Of a stretch of 64,000 bases of DNA, positions 1 to 7,843 are shown piece after piece (position 1 is the first letter of the stretch; each line of letters opens with the position of its first letter). The notes below the pieces were generated by a model. It was not told the origin of the DNA. It made no database searches and saw nothing but the letters and a program-made list of their open reading frames with translations. The DNA is from Cohnella baijiui (GTDB lineage: Bacteria > Bacillota > Bacilli > Paenibacillales > Paenibacillaceae), in the NCBI RefSeq assembly GCF_020731285.1, contig NZ_JAJFOW010000005.1:1-64000 (forward strand), read 5' to 3'. A program made the translations under genes and the position numbers.

Positions 1-204
1 GCAGCCTCGCGGAAATAGGGAACAAGATGTTCCCTAATTGGCCTGTCAGACGCAGCCTCGCGGAAATAGGGAACAAGATGTTCCCTAATTGGCCTGTCAG
101 ACGCAGCCTCGCAGAAATAGGGAACAAGATGTTCCCTAATTGGCCTGTCAGACGCAGCCTCGCGGAAATAGGGAACAAAAGGTTCCCTAATTCGTCCTTC
201 GAAC
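1..204. repeat. 51-bp tandem palindromic repeat array 1 (left end cut by window)
   Basis: Four head-to-tail units begin at 1, 52, 103 and 154. The first three are identical except for one base; the fourth diverges in its second half. Each unit carries a 21-22 bp palindrome (TAGGGAACA-aga-TGTTCCCTA at 16-36 in unit 1) followed by about 30 bp of spacer. In unit 4 the loop-proximal bases differ (TAGGGAAC-aaaag-GTTCCCTA), yet an 8-bp stem is kept. Since 51 is a multiple of 3, the plus strand stays open and would read as a 17-residue peptide repeat. There is no ribosome binding site, so I treat this as a non-coding repeat. It may continue left of the window. Confidence 0.95.
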
Positions 205-220
205 GAATTGCTCCATCAAA

Positions 221-259
221 AAGGACCTCGCCCGCCGAGCAGCGGAGAGCGAGGTCCTT
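221..259 (-). terminator. Rho-independent terminator after the MFS gene
   Basis: An 11-bp perfect stem (AAGGACCTCGC paired with GCGAGGTCCTT) is followed by TTTTTG when read on the minus strand. It lies just past the stop codon of the MFS transporter and separates that operon from repeat array 1. Confidence 0.9.
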
Positions 260-272
260 GTTTGTTTCTTTG

Positions 273-1490
273 TTACGCGTGCGCGCGGACGTCGGCGTCC
301 TTGGGCAGGAACAGCGTGAAGATGCCGAGCAGCGGCAGATACGCGCACAGCTTCATGATGAAGGCGATGCTGGTCGCGTCCGCGATTTCGCCGAGCAGCG
401 CGGAGCCGATGCCGCCGAGGCCGAACGCGAGACCGAAGAACAGGCCGGAGACGAGGCCGACCTTGCCTGGCAGCAGCTCCTGCGCGTACACGACGATGAT
501 CGAGAAGGCCGACGACAGGATGAAGCCGGCGCAGATGCAGAGAACCGCCGACCATACCAGGCTGGCATAAGGCAGCGCGATGGAGAACGGCGCGGTTCCG
601 AGGATCGACAGCCAGATGATGTTGCGGCGGCCGAAGCGGTCGGCGAGCGGCCCGCCCACAAACGTGCCGACCGCGGAGGCGGCCAGGAAGGCGAACAGGA
701 ACCACTGCGCATGCTGTTTGCTGACGCCATAGTCGTCGATCAAATAGAACGAGTAGAAGCTCGTAAAGCTCGACAGATAAACGTGCTTGGAGAATACGAG
801 CAGCACGAGGATGGCGATCGCCCATTTGACCTTCCCCGGCGTCAGCAAGGAGCGGGACGCCTCCCTTGGCGCGGCCTTGCGACGCGGCATCACGTTCTGC
901 CTGCCGTACCAGCGGGCGACGTAGGACTGGATGACGATGCCGGCGACGGCGGCGAGGACGAACCACATGACGCCGCGCTGGCCGAGCGGGATGAAGATGA
1001 GCGCCGTCATGATCGGACCGAGCGAGCTGCCGATGTTGCCGCCGACCTGAAAGATCGACTGGGCGAGCCCGCGGCTGTTGCCGGCGGCCAGATAGGCGAC
1101 GCGCGACGACTCGGGGTGGAAGATCGCCGAGCCGATCCCGAGCGAAATGACGGACAGCAGAATCGTCGCGAAGTTCGGCGCGAGCGCGAGCGAGAAGACG
1201 CCGAGCAGCGTGAAACAGACGCCGAGCGGCAAAATGTACGGACGGGGCTTGAGATCCGAAAACCAGCCCACGACCGGCTGCAGGAACGAGGCGGTAATGT
1301 TCATCATGAAGGCGATGAGGCCGATCTGGCCGTAGGTCAGTCCCTGCGTGTCGCGCAGGACCGGGAAGAGGGCGGTGACGGTGGACTGCATCGTGTCGTT
1401 CAAGAGATGCACGGTGCTGATCATGAATAAGATCGGGAAGATGGTCGCGGCGGCGGGCATCGCTTTGGCGGCCATGACTTTGGCTGACAT
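273..1490 (-). CDS. MFS transporter, fosmidomycin-resistance (Fsr) type
   Basis: A 405-residue, very hydrophobic protein with the length and spacing of a 12-helix major facilitator exporter in the cytoplasmic membrane. The stretch GSAIFHPESSR around residue 120 is characteristic of the Fsr branch of MFS drug exporters, and a second MFS loop (GGPLADRFGRRN) opens the C-terminal half. The ATG is preceded by GGAGAGGAG at good spacing. It lies 66 bp downstream of a TrmB-type regulator on the same strand with no terminator between, so the two are probably one operon and the regulator likely controls the pump. The substrate cannot be read from the sequence; fosmidomycin is only the name of the prototype. 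Confidence 0.88.
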   Translation of the reverse strand: MSAKVMAAKAMPAAATIFPILFMISTVHLLNDTMQSTVTALFPVLRDTQGLTYGQIGLIAFMMNITASFLQPVVGWFSDLKPRPYILPLGVCFTLLGVFSLALAPNFATILLSVISLGIGSAIFHPESSRVAYLAAGNSRGLAQSIFQVGGNIGSSLGPIMTALIFIPLGQRGVMWFVLAAVAGIVIQSYVARWYGRQNVMPRRKAAPREASRSLLTPGKVKWAIAILVLLVFSKHVYLSSFTSFYSFYLIDDYGVSKQHAQWFLFAFLAASAVGTFVGGPLADRFGRRNIIWLSILGTAPFSIALPYASLVWSAVLCICAGFILSSAFSIIVVYAQELLPGKVGLVSGLFFGLAFGLGGIGSALLGEIADATSIAFIMKLCAYLPLLGIFTLFLPKDADVRAHA

Positions 1491-1556
1491 CGGGGTAACT
1501 CCTCTCCAATAAGTGCGGGGGCCGCGCGGAGGCGGCGGGTAGGGGGCCGGGTCCGG

Positions 1557-2348
1557 TTAGGGGATGTCCCAGCCCTTGTCCTTGCGGTAATGCTCCAGCA
1601 GCCTTTCATAGTTGTCGCCATAGGCTTCGGCGAGCGCCGATCCGAAGTCCCGCTCGATGTCCATCATGAGGATGTCGTGATGGAACGCCTGTGTGAGCAT
1701 CTCGATGACGGACGGATGATCGGTCTCGAGCGCCGACGCCTTGCGGGTGCCGCCGAACGCGCTCATGAAGCCGACTTTCCAGTCGCACAGCACGTAGAAG
1801 TTGCGGCTGTCGCGGCTGTTCCACATCTCCATGCGCTTATGGGCGAGCAGATGCTTCAGTTTCGACTGCACTTGGCCGAGCGTGATCGCGACGACGGTCA
1901 AGCCGCGCCGCTCCGCGTCGAGGAGCAGATCCTCGACGGACCGGAAGTCCTCGGACCAGATGTCGATGATGATCGTGCGGGAAGCGCTTAGGATCGTCCG
2001 CTTGAGCGCCATCCGGACAGCTTCGTCGCCCTGCCAATTGTAAAAGGCGGGCGCGGCGAGCGGCGGCTTGAGCTCCTCGACGAGCGCGTCCGCGGTTTCG
2101 TCGAACTCCGAACGCAAATACTTCACCAACTGCTCGATCGGCACCGCGCTATAGCGGACGGGTTCGCCATCGATATGGCGGCAGATGCCTTTGTCCGTCA
2201 GCGACCGCAGTGCCGCGTAGACGTTCGTGCGGGATACCGAAACGCGTTTGGCGACCTCGTAGCCGCTGAGCTGCGCTTCTTCGTGCAGCGCCAGATAGCA
2301 GCGCCCTTCCAGCTCCGAGAAGCCGAGCTTTTTCAATTGTTCGAGCAT
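1557..2348 (-). CDS. TrmB-family transcriptional regulator
   Basis: A 263-residue cytoplasmic DNA-binding protein. Residues 1-70 form a winged helix (GYEVAKRVSVSRTNVYAALR is the recognition region) typical of TrmB. The C-terminal part, with FYNWQGDEAVRMAL and IIIDIWSEDF, matches the phospholipase-D-like effector domain of bacterial TrmB-like proteins. The HKD nuclease motif is not evident, so it is probably a sensor rather than an enzyme. The ATG has GAAAGAAGGG upstream. It is first gene of an operon with the MFS exporter, and two similar inverted repeats just upstream are candidate autoregulatory operators. The ligand is unknown. Confidence 0.85.
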   Translation of the reverse strand: MLEQLKKLGFSELEGRCYLALHEEAQLSGYEVAKRVSVSRTNVYAALRSLTDKGICRHIDGEPVRYSAVPIEQLVKYLRSEFDETADALVEELKPPLAAPAFYNWQGDEAVRMALKRTILSASRTIIIDIWSEDFRSVEDLLLDAERRGLTVVAITLGQVQSKLKHLLAHKRMEMWNSRDSRNFYVLCDWKVGFMSAFGGTRKASALETDHPSVIEMLTQAFHHDILMMDIERDFGSALAEAYGDNYERLLEHYRKDKGWDIP

Positions 2349-2366
2349 GATCGCCCTTCTTTCAAG

Positions 2367-2416
2367 ATAGTCGTACTGGGAAATACGACTATGTAGTGGT
2401 ATGCGAAAATACTACT
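2367..2416 (-). promoter_or_regulatory. Two tandem inverted-repeat operators upstream of the TrmB regulator
   Basis: Site 1 is a perfect 9-bp inverted repeat, ATAGTCGTA (2367-2375) and TACGACTAT (2384-2392), with an 8-bp spacer. Site 2, 26 bp away, is AGTGGTA (2395-2401) and TACTACT (2410-2416), again with 8 bp between and one mismatch. Both fit AGTNGTA-N8-TACNACT. They lie 19-68 bp upstream of the regulator start, the usual place for autoregulation. Binding by this regulator is inferred. Confidence 0.65.
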
Positions 2417-2464
2417 TCGGATTTCAATTGCTGTCAATGCTAAAGCGCGGAAAACACGCCAAAA

Positions 2465-2488
2465 AGCCCGACGCGAGGGCGCCGGGCT
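2465..2488 (-). terminator. Terminator after the DinB-like gene
   Basis: AGCCCG and CGGGCT form a short GC stem. Read on the minus strand it is followed by CTTTTTGG. It lies about 70 bp past the stop of the DinB-like gene and also insulates the TrmB operon. Confidence 0.7.
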
Positions 2489-2558
2489 GCAAAGCGGTTG
2501 GGGCGGGGTTGCGAAGGAATGTACCGTTCCGGCGCGCAAAACGCGGAAACATCCGCTG

Positions 2559-3101
2559 TTACGGGCGGTTCATCGCGTCATTGAACGCTTGGGACTTGCC
2601 TTTCGGAATGCTGAGCGTCCGCCAGTCGGACGAGCGGTAGGCTTTGGCGACGTAGACGAGCTGGCCGACGTGGTAGCCGTAGTGGGAAATTTGGCGGTGG
2701 ATCGCCTGCAGCACGGTGTGCGGCTGCCCCCGGATCGCGACGGTTCGCAGCACGTCGTCCGGCGTCAGCGCCTCGAGCGCGCCGAACAGGATCGCCCAGC
2801 CGTGTTCCCACAGCGCGAGCAGTCCGTCCGGATCCAGCTCCCCGGCATCGAATTCGTCGTCCCGGTCGCGATCCGGTTTTTCCCCGTCGGTCGTGAGGAA
2901 GTCGGTCCAGCGGGAAACCATGTTGCCGGCCATGTGCTTGACGATGATCGCCGCGCTGTTGCTCTCCGGCTCCGGCTTCCAATGGATGCCGGCCGCGTCG
3001 AACTGGGAGAGGGCGCCGTCGCCCAGCTTCTTCATGCTTTTGAAGTCTTGCACGGACGTTTCGAGCAGGTGGGCGGCCACGCGATGGTTCGTTTCGGTCA
3101 T
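2559..3101 (-). CDS. DinB/DUF1572-like four-helix protein
   Basis: A 180-residue soluble protein beginning MTETNHRVAAHLLE. The length and the two histidine motifs (IIVKHMAGNM near residue 60 and HRQISHYGYHVGQLVY near residue 140) match the DinB/YfiT-like superfamily, subgroup DUF1572, whose members bind a metal ion with a His triad. Some relatives are thiol transferases (bacillithiol or mycothiol), but no reaction can be assigned here. A longer open frame exists upstream; I chose the ATG at 3101 because AAAGGAGCT sits at ideal spacing before it. It has its own promoter, divergent from the acetyltransferase gene. Confidence 0.8.
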   Translation of the reverse strand: MTETNHRVAAHLLETSVQDFKSMKKLGDGALSQFDAAGIHWKPEPESNSAAIIVKHMAGNMVSRWTDFLTTDGEKPDRDRDDEFDAGELDPDGLLALWEHGWAILFGALEALTPDDVLRTVAIRGQPHTVLQAIHRQISHYGYHVGQLVYVAKAYRSSDWRTLSIPKGKSQAFNDAMNRP

Positions 3102-3128
3102 AACGTCAGCTCCTTTCGTATACGATTC

Positions 3129-3157
3129 ATCATACAGCAATGCTTCCTCGCTGTCAG
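3129..3157 (-). promoter_or_regulatory. Sigma-A promoter for the DinB-like gene
   Basis: Read on the minus strand: CTGACA, 17-bp spacer, TATGAT, ending about 27 bp before the ATG at 3101. Both hexamers are near consensus with ideal spacing. Confidence 0.7.
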
Positions 3158-3213
3158 ATTCGGTTTTTTATCGCCATGATCACGAAAACTTGGCATTTCG
3201 CCGCAAATAAGGG

Positions 3214-3242
3214 TTGAGAATAAATTCGTTATGTTGTATATT
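3214..3242 (+). promoter_or_regulatory. Sigma-A promoter for the GNAT gene
   Basis: TTGAGA (3214-3219), 17-bp spacer, TATATT (3237-3242), about 48 bp before the GTG start. It is divergent to the DinB-like promoter in the same 190-bp spacer. Confidence 0.75.
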
Positions 3243-3290
3243 TATTCACATCCTCCAAATGATCGAAAGACCGGAAAGAAGGGACGCCAC

Positions 3291-3767
3291 GTGAACACGA
3301 CGATCGCATGCCGCAAGGCCGAGCCTCGGGATGTCGAAGCGCTGTACGAACTGATTCAAAGCTATGCCGCCAAGGGCATCATGCTGCCCCGATCCCGCGA
3401 AGCGCTGCTCAGGCATATCGAATCGTTCGTGATCGTCGAAGACGGCTGCCTGCTCATCGGCTGCGGCTCCCTGTTCCGGCTCGGTACTGATCTGGTGGAG
3501 ATCCGCTCGCTCGGCATGTCCGAGGGCTATAAAGGAAAAGGCCTCGGCTCGATGATGGTCGACGCGCTGATTGCGGAAGCCCGCCGAATGGGCGTGCCCA
3601 AGGTGATGGCGCTCACCTACGAGGTCAAGTTCTTCGAGAAGAACGGCTTCGAAGTCGTGAGCAAGGAAATCTTTCCGGAGAAAGTGTGGACCGACTGCGT
3701 CAACTGCAGCAAGCAGCACAACTGCGACGAAATCGCGGTCGTGCGCGTGCTGGACGAAGCCAACTGA
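3291..3767 (+). CDS. GNAT N-acetyltransferase, short ArgA-like
   Basis: A 158-residue single-domain acetyl-CoA-dependent N-acetyltransferase. The acetyl-CoA loop is visible as GYKGKGLGSMMV (about residues 82-93), preceded by LVEIRSLGMS and followed by the FFEKNGFEVV motif of the fold. The N-terminal RKAEPRDVEALYELI and the C-terminal Cys cluster (WTDCVNCSKQHNCDE) resemble the short N-acetylglutamate-synthase-like acetyltransferases, so a role in arginine biosynthesis is possible but not supported by neighbours. I chose the GTG at 3291, with AAGAAGGGA upstream, over a longer frame with no ribosome binding site. It precedes hrcA but has its own promoter. Confidence 0.8.
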   Translation: MNTTIACRKAEPRDVEALYELIQSYAAKGIMLPRSREALLRHIESFVIVEDGCLLIGCGSLFRLGTDLVEIRSLGMSEGYKGKGLGSMMVDALIAEARRMGVPKVMALTYEVKFFEKNGFEVVSKEIFPEKVWTDCVNCSKQHNCDEIAVVRVLDEAN

Positions 3768-3806
3768 ACAAACGCCCGCATACCCGCCAAATCGAGCCGA
3801 TCGTTC

Positions 3807-3836
3807 TTGACAACGACCGGAACGGTTTGGTATTTT
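3807..3836 (+). promoter_or_regulatory. Sigma-A promoter of the hrcA operon
   Basis: Perfect -35 TTGACA (3807-3812), 18-bp spacer and -10 TATTTT (3831-3836). The CIRCE operator starts 11 bp further on, over the expected start of transcription, so HrcA bound there would block the promoter. Confidence 0.85.
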
Positions 3837-3847
3837 TGTAGTAGCGA

Positions 3848-3874
3848 TTAGCACTCGATCGGTTTGAGTGCTAA
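3848..3874 (+). promoter_or_regulatory. CIRCE operator
   Basis: TTAGCACTC (3848-3856), 9-bp spacer, GAGTGCTAA (3866-3874): an exact match to the consensus CIRCE element, the binding site of the HrcA repressor. It sits between the promoter and hrcA, so the whole hrcA-grpE-dnaK-dnaJ transcript is expected to be under HrcA heat-shock control. Confidence 0.98.
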
Positions 3875-3898
3875 CGACACCGGGAAGGGGACGACGAG

Positions 3899-4924
3899 AT
3901 GTTAAGCGAACGCCAACGGATGATCTTGTCCGCCATCGTGGACGATTATATTCGCTCCGCCGAGCCGGTGGGGTCGCGCAGCATCTCCAAGCGGAGCGAC
4001 GTCCTGTTCAGCCCGGCCACCATTCGCAACGAGATGGCCGATCTGGAGGAAATGGGTTTGCTGGAGCAGCCTCATACGTCGGCCGGTCGCGTACCTTCCA
4101 TTAAAGGATACCGCTATTACGTGGACCATCTGGTCCGCCTGGGCGGGGTGAAGGAACAGGACGTCCATACGCTGCGCGGCTTTTTCGCGGAGAAGATGAT
4201 GCACTGGGAAGGCGCCGTCAGCCATGCGGCGACGATCCTGTCGCAGTTGACGAACTACACCTCCATCGTTCTCGGGCCGGAGACGTTCCACACGTCGCTC
4301 AAGCACTTTCAGCTCGTACCGCTGAACGAAACGTCCGCCGTGGCGATCATCGTGGCCAATACGGGGCACGTGGAGCACCGGAACGTATCGATCCCCGAGG
4401 GCATCGGCATGGACGACATTCAGAAGATCGTCAATTTGCTTAACGACAAGCTGGCCGGCATCCCGTTTTTCCGCTTGAAATCGGTGCTGCACAGCGAAGT
4501 GGCCAAGGAACTGAGCCGCTACGTGGACCATTGCGAACACATCCTGGCCATGCTTGAGCAATCGATCGAGGACGAGGCCGAACCGAAGGTATTCCTGAGC
4601 GGGACGACGAATATTCTCACTCAGCCCGAGTTCAAGGACGTCGACAAGGTCAAAAGCATTCTCGACATGTTCGAGGAGACGCCGAAGATCATGCAGCTGT
4701 TCCAGTCGTTGCCCGACGGCATTCAGGTGCGCATCGGCACCGAAAACGCCCTCGAAGCGATCAATCAATGCAGTCTCATTACCGCGACGTTTTCGGCCGA
4801 CGGGCAGCCGCTCGGGACGATCGGCATCCTCGGACCTACGCGCATGGATTACGGCAAGGTGATCAGCCTGTTGGATTACTTGTCCAAGGATATGTCTCAG
4901 TTGTATAGTCGGTGGTATAAGTAA
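3899..4924 (+). CDS. hrcA: Heat-inducible transcription repressor HrcA
   Basis: A 341-residue repressor of class I heat-shock genes that binds CIRCE and needs GroE for its folding. The N-terminal winged helix (residues 1-70; SERQRMILSAIVDDYIRSAEP and VGSRSISKRS, then SPATIRNEMADLEEMGLL) is diagnostic, followed by HTSAGRVPSIKGYRYYVDHL and the dimerisation/inserted domains. Length is normal for the family. GGAAGGGGA precedes the ATG, and CIRCE lies 25 bp upstream, so it represses itself. First gene of the hrcA-grpE-dnaK-dnaJ operon. In Bacillus lepA-hemW come before it; here an acetyltransferase does. Confidence 0.97.
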   Translation: MLSERQRMILSAIVDDYIRSAEPVGSRSISKRSDVLFSPATIRNEMADLEEMGLLEQPHTSAGRVPSIKGYRYYVDHLVRLGGVKEQDVHTLRGFFAEKMMHWEGAVSHAATILSQLTNYTSIVLGPETFHTSLKHFQLVPLNETSAVAIIVANTGHVEHRNVSIPEGIGMDDIQKIVNLLNDKLAGIPFFRLKSVLHSEVAKELSRYVDHCEHILAMLEQSIEDEAEPKVFLSGTTNILTQPEFKDVDKVKSILDMFEETPKIMQLFQSLPDGIQVRIGTENALEAINQCSLITATFSADGQPLGTIGILGPTRMDYGKVISLLDYLSKDMSQLYSRWYK

Positions 4925-4937
4925 ATAACGGCGAGAC

Positions 4938-5025
4938 CGTCCCCTGAAGGGGAAAGCCCCGTGAAGGCGCCGGACCGAAAGGCCGGGCCGTCCGGGGACG
5001 ATCCTCCCGTCCGCGTGCGGACGGG
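4938..5025 (+). other. Structured spacer between hrcA and grpE
   Basis: The 215-nt gap between hrcA and grpE is rich in self-complementary runs. CGTCCCC (4938-4944) can pair with GGGGACG (4994-5000), enclosing a GGGG-aaag-CCCC hairpin (4949-4960) and a further GC-rich arm. A perfect 9-bp hairpin, CCCGTCCGC with GCGGACGGG, follows at 5006-5025. No U-run follows, so it is not a plain terminator. It may be an mRNA processing or stability element that sets hrcA apart from grpE. I do not recognise a known riboswitch. Confidence 0.5.
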
Positions 5026-5139
5026 ACGTACGTCTGCGCGCCGAACCGCCTCCTTGCGAAGAATAGCGCGGAGGGTGGCGTGGCACGGTAAGGCGGAAAG
5101 CCTGGCGCAGGCAGTCATGAGATGAAGGAGCCGGAAGCG

Positions 5140-5739
5140 ATGGAACAAGATTTGAAGCAACAACCGTTCGTGAACGAAACGGACGCGGGATCGTCGAACG
5201 CGGAGGAGCGGCAGGAGACGGCGGCGCCCGAGGAAACGGCGGCCGACACCGGCCGCGAGGGCGCCGAAGGCGATGCAGCCGCCGAGGAGGATCCCCAGTA
5301 CGCCGAGCTGAAGAGGCAGGCCGAAGAGCATCATCAGCGCCTGCTACGCGTCCAGGCGGACTACGACAACTTCCGCCGCCGGACGCAGAAGGAAAAGGAG
5401 GAGCTCGCCCAGTACGCTTCGCTGAAGCTGGTTACGTCGCTCCTCCCGGTGCTGGACAACTTCGGCCGGGCGCTGCAGACCGGCGGCGAGTCCACGGACA
5501 TCGCAGCGTTCGCCAAGGGCGTCGAGATGATCAACCGCCAGCTGTGGCAGGTGCTCGAATCGGAGGGCCTGAAGCTCATGGAGCCGGTCGGAGAGCCGTT
5601 CGATCCGGAGATCCATCAGGCGATCATGCAGGTCGAATCCGACGAGCATGAGGATGGCACCGTCGTCGAGGTCGTCCAGCCGGGTTACTGGCTGAAGGAC
5701 AAGGTCATTCGCCCCGCGATGGTCAAAGTCAGCGGCTAA
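5140..5739 (+). CDS. grpE: GrpE nucleotide-exchange factor
   Basis: A 199-residue co-chaperone that drives ADP release from DnaK. The first 55 residues are acidic and low in complexity. The long coiled coil follows (YAELKRQAEEHHQRLLRVQA, then DYDNFRRRTQKEKEE), and then the beta-wing domain with PVLDNFGRAL, GEPFDPEIHQAIMQVES and GYWLKDKVIRPAMVKVS, the usual GrpE signatures. I chose the ATG at 5140, since AAGGAG lies 9 nt before it; an ATG six codons earlier lacks a ribosome binding site. Second gene of the CIRCE operon, 50 bp before dnaK. Confidence 0.96.
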   Translation: MEQDLKQQPFVNETDAGSSNAEERQETAAPEETAADTGREGAEGDAAAEEDPQYAELKRQAEEHHQRLLRVQADYDNFRRRTQKEKEELAQYASLKLVTSLLPVLDNFGRALQTGGESTDIAAFAKGVEMINRQLWQVLESEGLKLMEPVGEPFDPEIHQAIMQVESDEHEDGTVVEVVQPGYWLKDKVIRPAMVKVSG

Positions 5740-5790
5740 TCGTACTTAATTGAATTCATGCGCGTGAAGACGTGAGGAGGAACATGAGAC

Positions 5791-7644
5791 ATGAGTAAAG
5801 TTATCGGCATCGACTTGGGTACCACCAACTCTTGCGTAGCGGTCATGGAGGGCGGCGAAGCCGTCGTCATCCCGAATCCGGAAGGCAACCGCACGACCCC
5901 TTCAGTCGTCGGCTTCAAAAAAGACGGAGAGCGCATCGTCGGCGACACGGCCAAGCGCCAAGCGATCACGAACCCGGACCGCACGGTCATCTCCATCAAG
6001 CGTCATATGGGGACCAACCATAAAGAAACGATCGACAGCAAGGATTATTCCCCGCAGGAGATCTCCGCGATTATTCTGCAGAAGCTGAAGTCGGACGCGG
6101 AAGCGTACCTCGGCCAGACCGTTACGCAAGCGGTCATCACCGTGCCCGCTTACTTTAACGACAGCCAGCGTCAAGCGACCAAAGACGCCGGCGCGATCGC
6201 CGGCCTTGAAGTGCTGCGCATCGTGAACGAGCCTACGGCGGCGGCGCTGGCTTACGGCCTGGAGAAGGCGGAAGACCAAACGATTCTCGTGTTCGACTTG
6301 GGCGGCGGCACGTTCGACGTCTCGATCCTCGAACTCGGCGCGGGCTTCTTCGAAGTCAAGGCGACGAGCGGCGACAACCATTTGGGCGGCGACGACTTCG
6401 ACCAAGCGATCATGGAATGGATGTCCGCCGAGTTCAAGAAGGAGCACGGCATCGACCTGCTGAAGGACAAATCGGCCGTTCAGCGTCTGAAGGATGCAGC
6501 GGAAAAGGCGAAAAAGGAACTGTCCGGCGTTCTGACGACGACGATCTCCCTGCCGTTCATCACGGTCGTCGACGGCGTTCCGCAGCACTTGGAAATGAAT
6601 CTCAGCCGCGCGAAGTTCGACGAGATCACGGCATCCCTCGTCGAGCGGACGATGGCGCCGACGCGCCAAGCGCTGAGCGACGCGGGCCTGTCCGCTTCGC
6701 AGATCGACAAAGTCGTTCTCGTCGGGGGTTCCACGCGGATTCCGGCCGTGCAAGAAGCGATCAAGCGCCTGACGGGCCAAGAGCCGCACAAAGGCGTTAA
6801 CCCGGACGAAGTCGTCGCCCTGGGCGCTGCGGTTCAAGCGGGCGTCCTGACCGGCGACGTCAAGGACGTCGTCCTCCTGGACGTGACGCCGCTGTCCCTC
6901 GGCATCGAAACCGCGGGCGGCGTTTTGACGAAGATGATCGACCGCAACACGACGATCCCGACCAGCAAGTCCCAAGTGTTCTCCACCTTCGCGGACAATC
7001 AAACGCAGGTCGAGATCCACGTGCTGCAAGGCGAGCGCGCCATGGCCCGCGACAACAAGACGCTCGGCCGCTTCATCCTGAGCGATATCCCGCCGGCGCC
7101 GCGCGGCGTGCCGCAAATCGAAGTCAGCTTCGACATCGACGCGAACGGCATCGTGAACGTCTCCGCGCTCGACAAGGGCACGGGCAAGAGCCAAAAGATC
7201 ACGATCACGTCCTCCAGCGGCCTCAGCAAGGAAGAGATCGATCGCATGCAGAAGGAAGCCGAGCTGCACGCCGAGGAAGACAGCAAGCGCCGCGAGCTGA
7301 TCGAAGCCAAAAACGCGGCCGACCAACTCGTCTACTCCGCCGAAAAGGCGATCAAGGACCTCGGCGACAAGGTCGACGCGGCCGACGTCGAGAAGGCGAA
7401 CGAAGCCAAAGAGAAGGTCAAGAAAGCCGTCGAGACCGACAACCTGGATGAAATCAAGGCAGCCACCGAAGAGCTGTCCGGCGTCGTACAGGCGCTCTCC
7501 ATGAAGGTCTACGAGCAGGCTTCGGCCGAAGCCCAAGCCGCTCAAGGCGGCGCCGAAGGCGCTTCTGACGCGGGCGCAGGCTCGGCGAAGAAGGACAACG
7601 TAGTCGACGCCGACTACGAAGTCGTAGACGAAGACAAGAAGTAA
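5791..7644 (+). CDS. dnaK: Molecular chaperone DnaK (Hsp70)
   Basis: A 617-residue ATP-dependent chaperone, close to the Bacillus length. The ATPase domain shows the phosphate loops [13 protein letters not shown] (residues 6-18) and [14 protein letters not shown], and the adenosine motif [13 protein letters not shown]. The substrate domain has the linker [15 protein letters not shown]. The tail ends [14 protein letters not shown], a Gram-positive ending. A strong GAGGAGG precedes the ATG. It works with GrpE upstream and DnaJ downstream. The gap to dnaJ is 199 nt and highly structured. Confidence 0.99.
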   Translation: MSKVIGIDLGTTNSCVAVMEGGEAVVIPNPEGNRTTPSVVGFKKDGERIVGDTAKRQAITNPDRTVISIKRHMGTNHKETIDSKDYSPQEISAIILQKLKSDAEAYLGQTVTQAVITVPAYFNDSQRQATKDAGAIAGLEVLRIVNEPTAAALAYGLEKAEDQTILVFDLGGGTFDVSILELGAGFFEVKATSGDNHLGGDDFDQAIMEWMSAEFKKEHGIDLLKDKSAVQRLKDAAEKAKKELSGVLTTTISLPFITVVDGVPQHLEMNLSRAKFDEITASLVERTMAPTRQALSDAGLSASQIDKVVLVGGSTRIPAVQEAIKRLTGQEPHKGVNPDEVVALGAAVQAGVLTGDVKDVVLLDVTPLSLGIETAGGVLTKMIDRNTTIPTSKSQVFSTFADNQTQVEIHVLQGERAMARDNKTLGRFILSDIPPAPRGVPQIEVSFDIDANGIVNVSALDKGTGKSQKITITSSSGLSKEEIDRMQKEAELHAEEDSKRRELIEAKNAADQLVYSAEKAIKDLGDKVDAADVEKANEAKEKVKKAVETDNLDEIKAATEELSGVVQALSMKVYEQASAEAQAAQGGAEGASDAGAGSAKKDNVVDADYEVVDEDKK

Positions 7645-7673
7645 ATCATAAGTTGTTGGCAAGGCAACTCGAG

Positions 7674-7817
7674 AGTCAAAGCCGGTTCCATGCGGCAGCC
7701 TCCTAGGCGGGCGACCGCTCCGGTACGGCCTGCTCGGCTCGCGTCCCGCGAGCCGCAGCAGGGCGGTCCGAAGCGGAATCGCGGCGGCCTGCGGAGGTCC
7801 GGGAACCCGCTTTGACT
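7674..7817 (+). other. Long imperfect hairpin in the dnaK-dnaJ spacer
   Basis: Almost the whole 199-nt spacer folds on itself. The outer arms at 7674-7689 and 7802-7817 are complementary over 16 bp with one mismatch. Inside, CCTCC/GGAGG, then a GCGACCGCT/AGCGGAATCGC-type pairing, and a central CTGCT-c-GGCTCGC / GCGAGCC-gc-AGCAG stem (about 7730-7760) continue the arm. There is no U-run and dnaJ has no evident promoter of its own. An RNA stability or processing element that tunes dnaJ against dnaK is the likeliest role. Confidence 0.6.
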
Positions 7818-7843
7818 TTCCTCATGGAGATGGAGGTGGAGGA

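Noticed and set aside
1-204. CRISPR array
   Set aside because: Units are directly joined 51-mers with identical spacers, so there is no repeat/unique-spacer pattern, and no cas genes are present. The same holds for arrays 2 and 3.
27-1430. Long open frame running from the 51-bp array through the MFS gene on the plus strand
   Set aside because: It begins with the repeat and then runs antisense to an obvious MFS gene; composition is the Arg/Asp/Glu-rich shadow typical of high-G+C DNA.
4938-5025. Known riboswitch between hrcA and grpE
   Set aside because: I compared it with remembered ydaO/c-di-AMP, c-di-GMP and SAM cores and found no conserved core; kept only as structured spacer.
5902-7662. 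586-codon open frame antisense to dnaK
   Set aside because: No family features and no start site; it mirrors dnaK codon bias.
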